A stretch of DNA of 36,212 nt from positions 1 to 36,212 of the forward strand of contig JADHXE010000008.1 in assembly GCA_016783125.1 (NCBI GenBank), in the 5' to 3' direction. Source of the DNA: Anaerolineales bacterium. GTDB lineage: Bacteria; Chloroflexota; Anaerolineae; Anaerolineales; UBA11858. Positions 1-5,876 of this stretch are shown here, piece after piece. Numbering within the stretch: position 1 is the stretch's first letter; every line of letters starts with the position of its first letter. A program made the position numbers and the translations under genes. Below the pieces are notes generated by a model that searched no databases, had not been told where the DNA came from, and saw only the letters and a list, made by a program, of their open reading frames with translations.

Positions 1-573
1 CTAAAGAGCATGACTCCCCCCTCTCCTGCCAGGGGAGGGGCCGGGGGTGGGGTCGGGCGCTGCGCCATTCTCTTCCTGCATGGGGTACTCTTCCGCAAAG
101 AAGAAGCTGAAATGCGCCAGAAGTTAGTTGAAGCCGATTTAGTAGAATGCGTATTGGGATTGGGGCCGAATTTGTTCTACAACTCGCCGATGGAAGCCTG
201 CATCGTGATTTGCCGCAGCCAGAAACCCACAGAGCGGCAGGGCAAGGTGCTTTTCATTGCTGCGGTCAACGAAATTGCCCGTGAGCGCAGCATGAGCTTA
301 ATCAAAGCCGAACATCAGAAACGCATTGCGGATGCTTATCGGGCTTATGCCGATGAAATTGGCTTCGCCCGCGTGGCTTCACTAGAAGACATTGCCGCAC
401 AGGATTACAGCCTGTCTATTCCGTTGTATGTCAAACGAAATGCGGGGATTCGGGAATCTCAGGCAGGTTATGAAACTCGCAGCCTGCATCAGTTGTGGCA
501 AGATTGGGAGCAGGGTGGCGCCCAGTTCTGGCAGGAGATGGATGCGTTGGTGGAAATGCTTGACTCTCTCTAA
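1..573 (+). CDS. hsdM: Type I restriction-modification DNA methyltransferase subunit HsdM, C-terminal part
   Basis: This is the C-terminal part of the N6-adenine methyltransferase subunit of a type I restriction-modification system; the N-terminus lies outside the window. The segments HGVLFRKEEAEMRQKL and GLGPNLFYNSPMEACIVIC match the region after the NPPY catalytic motif in HsdM proteins, where a substrate-independent beta strand is followed by the 'LPxNLFY' loop. The frame is open to the left edge, so the ATG at 10 is probably not the true start. Residues from that ATG to GGGV are an in-frame palindromic insertion between the expected 'HLK' and 'GRCAI' of the family. The protein ends in FWQEMDALVEMLDSL. 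hsdS and hsdR lie downstream on the same strand, separated by toxin-antitoxin genes. Family assignment is confident; activity cannot be judged from this fragment. Confidence 0.85.
   Translation, partial: LKSMTPPSPARGGAGGGVGRCAILFLHGVLFRKEEAEMRQKLVEADLVECVLGLGPNLFYNSPMEACIVICRSQKPTERQGKVLFIAAVNEIARERSMSLIKAEHQKRIADAYRAYADEIGFARVASLEDIAAQDYSLSIPLYVKRNAGIRESQAGYETRSLHQLWQDWEQGGAQFWQEMDALVEMLDSL
18..40. repeat. GC-rich palindromic element inserted in-frame in hsdM
   Basis: CCCCTCTCCTG, one C, then CAGGGGAGGGG form a near-perfect 23-bp palindrome with one mismatch. Together with the following G/C-rich stretch it encodes about 15 residues (PPSPARGGAGGG) that I do not expect in HsdM. A related C/G-rich hairpin sits in the first ABC permease gene at 20046-20073. 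Confidence 0.6.
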
Positions 574-578
574 TCTTT

Positions 579-622
579 TTTACACAATAAAACACATGCT
601 ATAATATGTATTCAAGTACATA
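579..622 (+). promoter_or_regulatory. Promoter and probable operator of the Phd-like/PIN module
   Basis: An extended -10 box, TGCTATAAT, covers 597-605. A TTTACA at 579-584 is a possible but closely spaced -35. Immediately downstream, TATGTA and TACATA (605-610 and 617-622) form a 6-bp inverted repeat with a 6-nt spacer, placed where the antitoxin could repress its own transcription. Confidence 0.5.
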
Positions 623-637
623 GAGAAGGAGCATGTG

Positions 638-910
638 ATGCAAGAAATTGTTGGTGTAACCGAATTGCAGCGTCATTTCCGTTCGTTCTTTGATCAGGTG
701 GCTCGCGAGCGCACGCGGATTGTGCTGACGCGCGGCTCGCGTCCTGAAGCCGCTTTGATCCCCTACGAAGACTATTTGCGCTTTCAACAGATGCAAGAGA
801 ATGAAGTTTTGGCACGCTTTGATCAGGTTTGGGATCGCCTGGATGAACTCAACGCTGCTTACAGCGATGATGAAATCGCTGCCGATATTGCCGCAGCGCG
901 ACAAGGCTAA
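638..910 (+). CDS. Type II antitoxin, Phd/YefM-like family
   Basis: A small antitoxin of about 90 residues. The N-terminal half reads as a Phd/YefM DNA-binding fold: VGVTELQRHFRSFFDQV, then RIVLTRGSRPEAALIPYEDYLRF. The acidic, helical C-terminus (DELNAAYSDDEIAADIAAARQ) is the likely toxin-binding tail. The ORF track starts at GTG 635, but ATG 638 is better placed 6 nt after a GAAGGAG ribosome site. The stop lies 3 nt before the PIN toxin start, so the two genes are co-translated. A palindrome upstream suggests autorepression. The family call comes from motif resemblance and gene order. Confidence 0.8.
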   Translation: MQEIVGVTELQRHFRSFFDQVARERTRIVLTRGSRPEAALIPYEDYLRFQQMQENEVLARFDQVWDRLDELNAAYSDDEIAADIAAARQG

Positions 911-913
911 GCG

Positions 914-1324
914 ATGCGTGCCGTAATTGATACCGGAGTTTTTGTTAGCGCGTTGATTCGCCCTCAAGGAACGACTGGGGCGGCATTAAAAGCGCTGCGA
1001 GATGGTCGCTTTACGGTCCTGTATTCGACGGATATGCTCGTGGAAATTATTGATGTGCTGGGGCGAGATAAATTTCGGACCAAATATCATATCCATCCCG
1101 ATGACATTACTGCCCTGGTCAACTTGATCCGTTTGCGCGGGGAGTTAGTCATTCCCTCCCAAAAGGTGACCGCCTGCCGCGATCCCAAAGATGATAAATT
1201 CCTGGAAGCCGCGCTAGCCAGCGATGCGGATTGCCTGGTTTCGGGAGATTTCGATTTGCTCGATATGGTTTCTTTTGAAAACATTCCCATTTTGCGCCCA
1301 GCGGAATTCTTGGCCCGGTTATAA
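914..1324 (+). CDS. PIN-domain toxin (COG1569-like putative toxin of a TA system)
   Basis: A 136-residue PIN-domain ribonuclease, the toxin partner of the antitoxin just upstream. Acidic residues expected for the metal site are visible: Asp in VIDTGVFVSAL near the N-terminus, Glu in DMLVEIIDVL, Asp in RDPKDDKFLEAAL, and Asp in DCLVSGDFDLL. The RDPKDDKFLE segment is typical of the 'putative toxin component, PIN family' group rather than classical VapC. The gene is followed at once by a fragment resembling the hsdM tail. I infer that the pair entered the restriction locus as a unit. Confidence 0.85.
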   Translation: MRAVIDTGVFVSALIRPQGTTGAALKALRDGRFTVLYSTDMLVEIIDVLGRDKFRTKYHIHPDDITALVNLIRLRGELVIPSQKVTACRDPKDDKFLEAALASDADCLVSGDFDLLDMVSFENIPILRPAEFLARL

Positions 1325-1331
1325 CCAAAAA

Positions 1332-1449
1332 ATGGGGAGCCTTCAAGCCGAATGGGGGCAGGATGGTGGCATATTTTGGCAAGAGATGGATAGATTAGTA
1401 GAGATGTTGGATAATATAGGCAACCCAGCTTCAAAGCAATGGTTCTCAT
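1332..1449 (+). pseudogene. Duplicate of the hsdM 3' end (gene remnant)
   Basis: The frame beginning MGSLQAEWGQDGGIFWQEM and continuing DRLVEMLDNI closely resembles the HsdM tail at 483-573 (LHQLWQDWEQGGAQFWQEM, DALVEMLDSL). Nucleotide identity is clear but incomplete, so this is a diverged copy and not a fresh target duplication. It has no start or ribosome site of its own. The likeliest origin is recombination between two related hsdM genes that left the TA pair between two tails. Confidence 0.7.
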
Positions 1450-1454
1450 AAAAA

Positions 1455-1499
1455 ATTAACGAAAAGTCTGCTATAATTTCATTAACCCTTTTCGTTAAT
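1455..1499 (+). promoter_or_regulatory. higBA promoter with 12-bp inverted-repeat operator around the -10 box
   Basis: ATTAACGAAAAG (1455-1466) and CTTTTCGTTAAT (1488-1499) are perfect inverted repeats. A consensus -10 box TATAAT lies between them at 1472-1477. A repressor bound to both arms would cover the promoter, which fits autoregulation by HigA encoded downstream. The -35 region is A-rich and weak. Confidence 0.7.
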
Positions 1500-1534
1500 G
1501 AAAATATAGCTTGATAGTTAAAAGGGTGAAACTA

Positions 1535-1869
1535 TTGATCATTCAATTTCAAGACCCAAAATTCCGTGATGAATGTAACAACCAAAAACTTCTGATTAGA
1601 CGCCAAGGAAACGTGCGTGCTAAAAAATCCGCCAACGACTGGATGATTTGAGAGCCGCTGATACCCTCAGTGTGATGAAGTTTCTACCTGGCAGGTGCCA
1701 TGAATTATCCGGTGACCGGCGTGGTCAATTATCACTCGATCTAGATCACCCATGGCGGTTAATTTTTGTACCCGTTGATGATCCATCTTCGCTAAAAGAA
1801 GACGGCGGGATAGATTGGCAGAATGTACGAGTTGTAGAAATACTCGGGATAGAGGATACCCATGGATAA
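1535..1869 (+). pseudogene. higB: HigB-type toxin gene with a one-base shift at an A6 tract
   Basis: Restoring one A gives a complete 111-residue RelE/HigB-like toxin. Frame one from TTG 1535 reads LIIQFQDPKFRDECNNQKLL up to RAKK. The -1 frame continues as IRQRLDDLRAADTL, then MKFLPGRCHELSGDRRGQLS and VEILGIEDTHG. The junction is GCT followed by six A and TCC at 1619-1630; seven A would keep the frame. The likely start is TTG 1535 after AAAAGGG, with an in-frame GTG at 1526 as the alternative. The 3' end overlaps higA by 8 nt. It could be a real mutation, a sequencing error in a homopolymer, or a slippage site, since AAA AAA lets tRNA-Lys slip back one base and A6 allows transcript slippage. 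The family call is firm; the state of the gene is open. Confidence 0.75.
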
Positions 1870-2953
1870 GTTTATTCAAAATGAATATTTGCCAGATGTT
1901 GTATCGCCGCCCGGTGATTCTTTGTTGGAAATTATTGAAGGACGGGGCATGTCACAAGCTGAACTTTCCGAACGAACGGGTCGTCCCAAGAAGACGATCA
2001 ATGAAATTGTCAAAGGGAAAGCGGCTATAACCCCTGCCACTGCGCTCCGGCTGGAGCGGGTACTTGGCGCGCCTGCCAGTTTTTGGAATGATCGCGAGCA
2101 GCACTATCGTGAAAGTCTGGCCCGGCAAGCTGAACGCAATTCATTACAAGGCCAGGTAGACTGGCTAAACCAGTTCCCTATTAAAACGATGGTGGAATTT
2201 GGTTGGCTGCCAGCCGGTGATGATCCAGTGGAGATGCTTCGCAATGTGATTAGCTTTTTTGGCATTGCCTCGCCAATCCAATGGCACGAAATTTGGCAGA
2301 AGCCAGGTGTAGCATTTCGTAAATCTCCAGCCTTTGAAAGTGATCCTTTTGCCATCTCTGTCTGGATTCGTCGCGGAGAAATTGAAGCCCAACAAATAGA
2401 CTGCCAACCCTATGATGCTGACCGTTTCATTACCGCACTTCATTCAATACGCACTTTGACAATGCAATTGCCTGAAAACTTTTATCAAGAAATTGTGCGC
2501 CTTTGTGCGAGTGCAGGTGTGGCGGTAGTTTTTATGCCCCAGTTGCCAAAAGTTCGTGTCAGCGGTGCAACTCGCTGGTTGACCCCCACTAAGGCAATGC
2601 TTCAAGTATCCATCCGATATAAGACTGATGACCAGTTGTGGTTTTCATTTTTCCATGAAGCTGGGCATATTTTGAAACATGGCAAACGCGATATTTTTAT
2701 AGAGGGGAATGGTGATGGCAATGAGAAAGAAGCAGAAGCACACCGTTTTGCAGCCGACTTTCTCCTTCCGCCATCGGAATATCGCCAGTTTAAACCTCGG
2801 GGAAAATATTATAGCAAGGCAGAGATTGTTGAATTCGCCAGACAACTTGGCATTGCTCCGGGGATTGTCGTTGGACGGCTCCAGCATGATGGTAAGCTGC
2901 CAAATAAAAATTGCAATGATTTGAAACGCGCTTTACGTTGGGCTGACCATTGA
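1862..2953 (+). CDS. higA: HigA-like antitoxin: XRE DNA-binding domain fused to ImmA/IrrE metallopeptidase domain
   Basis: A 363-residue protein with two domains. An N-terminal XRE/HigA helix-turn-helix (about 20-75: GMSQAELSERTGRPKKTINEIVKG, then a LERVLGAPASFW-type end) should bind the inverted repeat upstream. The C-terminal ImmA/IrrE-type zinc peptidase domain has HEAGH in FFHEAGHILKHG and a downstream EAEAHRFAADFLLP, the expected zinc site and following glutamate. Such long HigA proteins usually partner the HigB just upstream. The start overlaps the higB end by 8 nt, and the stop shares TTGA with the hsdS start, so translation of antitoxin and HsdS may be coupled. The peptidase half could act on the antitoxin itself or on another repressor; that is inference. 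Confidence 0.9.
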   Translation: MDKFIQNEYLPDVVSPPGDSLLEIIEGRGMSQAELSERTGRPKKTINEIVKGKAAITPATALRLERVLGAPASFWNDREQHYRESLARQAERNSLQGQVDWLNQFPIKTMVEFGWLPAGDDPVEMLRNVISFFGIASPIQWHEIWQKPGVAFRKSPAFESDPFAISVWIRRGEIEAQQIDCQPYDADRFITALHSIRTLTMQLPENFYQEIVRLCASAGVAVVFMPQLPKVRVSGATRWLTPTKAMLQVSIRYKTDDQLWFSFFHEAGHILKHGKRDIFIEGNGDGNEKEAEAHRFAADFLLPPSEYRQFKPRGKYYSKAEIVEFARQLGIAPGIVVGRLQHDGKLPNKNCNDLKRALRWADH

Positions 2954-4131
2954 ACCAGGCATTCTCCACCCTCAAACCCGGCTGGAAAACCGTCAAATTC
3001 AGCGACGTTGTCAATCTCAACCGCGACCGCGTCGCTGACCCTCTAGCCGAGGGAACTGAACGCTATGTCGGACTGGAGCACATCACCCCCGAAGACCTGC
3101 GCATCCGCAGTTGGGGACTGGTCGCTGAAGGCACCACCTTCTCCAACTACTTCAAGCCGGGACAGGTGCTCTTCGGCAAGCGCCGCGCCTACCAGCGTAA
3201 AGTCGCTGTGGCGGATTTCGATGGCGTTTGCTCCGGGGATATTTACGTGCTCGAACCCAAAGACCCTGCCGTGCTGCTGCCCGAACTGCTGCCTTTCATT
3301 TGCCAAACGGAAGGATTTTACGAGCACGCCGTAGGCACTTCAGCCGGATCGCTTTCGCCGCGCACCAACCGGACCCAGCTTGCCAAATACGAATTCCCCC
3401 TGCCGCCGCTGGATGAGCAGCGCAGGATTGCGGAAGTATTTTCTTCTGCAGATCAGCTTATTTATTCTCTGATGGAGTGTTTGATATCTGCTAATTCTTT
3501 GTTAGCATCAATTCGTAAAGCAGAATTTGACCCGGAAAAATACCCACCTCGTATGCTTCGCGAATTGTGTTCCGATGGAGCTGGTATTCAGATAGGTCCT
3601 TTTGGAGCGCAATTACACAAATCTGATTATGTTGAAGAAGGTATTCCAGTTGTAATGCCTGCGAACATGAATGATGAGAAAATTGATACGTCCAATATAG
3701 CGCGTATCACTGAAGAAAAAGCGGATGAGCTAAAGACTCATAGAGTTCTAGTTGACGATATTCTCTTACCCAGACGTGGTGAACTAGATAGAAGAGCATT
3801 CATTGAAAAAGAAAACGAAGGTTGGCTTTGTGGAACTGGTTCTTTACGTGTAGGAGTAGATAATTCAATTTTACCCAGAGCGGTATTCCATGCTCTTGCT
3901 TCTTCTCACGCTGTTCGATGGTTGATTGGCAATGTTGTTGGCACCACAATGCCAAATTTGAATAGCAAAATTGTTGCAAAAATCCCCATTGCTCTACCGC
4001 CAGAACCGCGCCTAACAGAAGTCGTTGAAAAGCTAGTTGTCTTGAAGAGACAAATTGGAATTTTGGAAATCCGCTTCGAAAAGGCTCAGGAAATGAAGAA
4101 CAAATTATTGCTCAGAACTCTTGGAGTTTAG
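2950..4131 (+). CDS. hsdS: Type I restriction-modification specificity subunit HsdS
   Basis: A 393-residue DNA-recognition subunit with two target recognition domains. TRD1 covers about residues 10-150 (RYVGLEHITPEDLRIRSW, GKRRAYQRKV). It is followed by the conserved LPPLDEQRRIAEVFSSADQL helix. TRD2 covers about 200-350 (QIGPFGAQLHKSDYVEEGIP, LPRRGELDRRAF), and a second spacer helix ends in KLLLRTLGV. The start TTG 2950 overlaps the higA stop as TTGA. The first half is GC-rich and the second half, from about 3440, is clearly AT-richer, as expected after exchange of one recognition domain. The next gene is a broken hsdR start. Function depends on the partner HsdM, which is only partly visible. 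Confidence 0.9.
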   Translation: MNQAFSTLKPGWKTVKFSDVVNLNRDRVADPLAEGTERYVGLEHITPEDLRIRSWGLVAEGTTFSNYFKPGQVLFGKRRAYQRKVAVADFDGVCSGDIYVLEPKDPAVLLPELLPFICQTEGFYEHAVGTSAGSLSPRTNRTQLAKYEFPLPPLDEQRRIAEVFSSADQLIYSLMECLISANSLLASIRKAEFDPEKYPPRMLRELCSDGAGIQIGPFGAQLHKSDYVEEGIPVVMPANMNDEKIDTSNIARITEEKADELKTHRVLVDDILLPRRGELDRRAFIEKENEGWLCGTGSLRVGVDNSILPRAVFHALASSHAVRWLIGNVVGTTMPNLNSKIVAKIPIALPPEPRLTEVVEKLVVLKRQIGILEIRFEKAQEMKNKLLLRTLGV

Positions 4132-4133
4132 CA

Positions 4134-4262
4134 ATGTCTTTTACTGAAGAAAACACCGTCGAAAACTTTCTCCGGGATACGCTCTGTGGGCAGCAGCCCA
4201 AAACGCAGAAGTCCGACTTTTTCGAAAAAGTCGGACTTCTCAGCAGCCGGGGTAGCAGTTGA
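4134..4262 (+). pseudogene. Truncated first copy of the hsdR 5' end
   Basis: The first 42 codons begin MSFTEENTVENFLRDTLCGQ, the N-terminus of a type I restriction endonuclease subunit, and stop at TGA 4260. The frame runs through a perfect palindrome that contributes KSDFFEKVGLL. A second start of the same gene at 5015 shares 45 of 51 nt across GAANNNAACACCGTCGA to GGGCAGCAG, ending in 25 identical bases. Between the copies lies an opposite-strand TA pair. This is a fragment and not a functional small gene, although it sits 2 nt after hsdS where hsdR translation would normally begin. Confidence 0.75.
4191..4248. repeat. 34-bp perfect palindrome flanked by 8-bp direct repeats
   Basis: AGAAGTCCGACTTTTTC at 4207-4223 is followed directly by its exact reverse complement to 4240, with no loop. 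CAGCAGCC occurs at 4191-4198 and again at 4241-4248, like a target-site duplication around a 42-bp insert. The element is read in-frame by the truncated hsdR copy. Its tRNA-free, ORF-free structure suggests a miniature mobile palindrome. Confidence 0.65.
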
Positions 4263-4282
4263 ACTCCTGCTGGATAGAGCTT

Positions 4283-4663
4283 TTATGTTTCGATCAGACT
4301 GGCGATTTCAGCCAGCACCCTATGCAAATCAGGCGGTGATGCTGAAATGACTTCGTCTTCACCGATATGCTTGTGGTGCGGTGCTTTGGGTAAGTCAGGA
4401 TAATGCGGCGAGTTATCGTAACGGAATATCAGCGTTCCATCGGCTTTTTGGTAGTGATATGTATAGGTCTTCTTGTACGGTTCATCACGCCGGATATACA
4501 ATTCTCGAAAGTGTAGGCGTGTGTTGTCAATGAAATAAATATCGCCGCGCAGAAACCAGACTTCGCCGCGATCATCTACCGAGATTTTTGGCTCATGGAC
4601 AAACGGCGAATCTCGCAATGCCGCCTGGATGGCTTCGATGTAAGTGTTAATCGAGTCGGGCAT
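4283..4663 (-). CDS. Probable TumE-family toxin (formerly DUF6516)
   Basis: A protein of about 126 residues with the features I associate with TumE-type toxins. It has a short helical start (IEAIQAALRDSPFV), a beta-rich core (EVWFLRGDIYFIDNTRLHFR, YTYHYQKADGTLIFRYDNSPH) and a His-rich segment LPKAPHHKHIGEDEVI near the end. It follows and overlaps the small acidic/helical gene on the same strand, as toxins do in this group. The track begins at TTG 4669; ATG 4663 two codons later is equally likely. The pair runs against the restriction genes and lies between two copies of the hsdR start. The family call is from memory of the fold pattern and gene order. Confidence 0.65.
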   Translation of the reverse strand: MPDSINTYIEAIQAALRDSPFVHEPKISVDDRGEVWFLRGDIYFIDNTRLHFRELYIRRDEPYKKTYTYHYQKADGTLIFRYDNSPHYPDLPKAPHHKHIGEDEVISASPPDLHRVLAEIASLIET

Positions 4664-4937
4664 CTTCAAGAGAATGGCGCTGTTCTTCCAGGTGATGCAA
4701 GGCTTCGATTTCCATCCACCAGTCGAGATAATCGAGGGTTTCTTCGATCTCTCTGGCCTTGAATTGGCGTTCGAATTCGCTGGAATTCAGGCCATAGCGT
4801 TCTTCATATACCTTGAGGGCTTCCATTGTGCGCTGGATCGAAAAATCCAACAACCTGGCTTCCCGCACTAAGGCAGAGCGCAGCAATGGCTTGAACTTTT
4901 CAGCATTTTGCGTAGAGATTGTAATTTGCTGGAACAT
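4647..4937 (-). CDS. Probable TumA-type antitoxin partner of the TumE-like toxin
   Basis: A 96-residue, largely helical protein with many Glu, Arg and Lys residues. It begins MFQQITISTQNAEKFKPLLR and ends EALHHLEEQRHSLEDARLD. It precedes and overlaps the TumE-like gene by about 17-23 nt, the normal antitoxin position. The middle (STMEAL-like helix, then FERQFKAREIEETLDYLDWW) could wrap the toxin; no DNA-binding fold is obvious. On the minus strand a TATAAT box lies at 4981-4976, about 40 nt before the start, so the pair probably has its own promoter reading against hsdR. Confidence 0.6.
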   Translation of the reverse strand: MFQQITISTQNAEKFKPLLRSALVREARLLDFSIQRTMEALKVYEERYGLNSSEFERQFKAREIEETLDYLDWWMEIEALHHLEEQRHSLEDARLD

Positions 4938-5068
4938 CAGGTTTCTCCAGGTTTTGCGTGGTCACGGTCTATTTGATTATACTCTATCGCGTTTAGATGT
5001 CCGGGAGTTTATTCATGTTCAATGAATTGAACACCGTCGAGAACTTCATCCGGGATACGCTCTGTGGG

Positions 5069-5108
5069 CAGCAGTCCACCTCAAAGAGGGGGGATCAGCG
5101 AAACCCCC
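5069..5108. repeat. 40-nt insertion in the hsdR start
   Basis: The 40 nt between CTCTGTGGG and GCGCCGTACTTC are absent from the expected protein, where LCG should be followed by APYFPVG. The insert starts with CAGCAG, as does the insertion in the first hsdR copy at 4191, and contains GGGGGG and CCCCC arms separated by about 11 nt. Its length is not a multiple of three, so it breaks the frame. Confidence 0.55.
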
Positions 5109-5854
5109 GCGCCGTACTTCCCTGTCGGGCGCAATTCCAAAGGCGTCGGCTGGTATTCCGTCCCCGCCCTCAGCCTGCCGCGGCGCATCAGCGATGTTTT
5201 CATCGAAGAATACGCCCACCAGGCCCTCATCCGCCTCAACCCCAGCATCGCCGAGAAACCCGACCGCGTCGATGAAGTGCTCTACAAGCTGCGCGCCATC
5301 GTGCTTTCGGTGCGTTCCGACGGCCTGATCCGCGCTAACGAAGAGTTCACCGCCTGGCTGCGTAACGAGCGCTCCATGCCCTTTGGGCCGGGCAACGAAC
5401 ACGTCACCGTGCGCCTGATCGACTACGATGATCTGGATCAAAACCAATACATCGTCACGACCCAATATACTTTTAGAGCAGGGAGCGCCGAACGTCGCCC
5501 CGACCTGATGCTCTTCGTCAACGGCTTCCCCCTGGTGCTGGTAGAGGCCAAAACCCCCGTGCGCCAGTCCGTTAGTTGGTTCGATGGCGCCAAACAAGTC
5601 CACGACGATTACGAGCGTTTCGTCCCCGAACTCTTCACGCCCAACATCTTCAACGTAGCCACCGAGGGCAAAGACCTGCGCTATGGGGCCATCCACACCC
5701 CGGTCGATAAATGGGGACCCTGGCGGCCTGCCGAGGCACTCGCTTCCGGGGGGCTGGTCGACATCCAAAAGGTCGCCCAATCCCTGCTGCGTCCCAGCGT
5801 GGTGCTCGACATCCTGGCCCACTTCACCCTCTTCGCCACCGACAAGCAAAAACG

Positions 5855-5876
5855 TGTCCTGAGCGGAGTCGAAGGG
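5855..5876. repeat. Short in-frame copy of a dispersed CTGAGCGGA/GTCGAAGG repeat
   Basis: TGTCCTGAGCGGAGTCGAAG joins the end motif CTGAGCGGA and the inner motif GTCGAAGG of the longer hairpins at 29308 and 31568. It adds seven residues, VLSGVEG, between ATDKQKR and RLKIVCHYQQYE of HsdR without breaking the frame. Confidence 0.6.
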
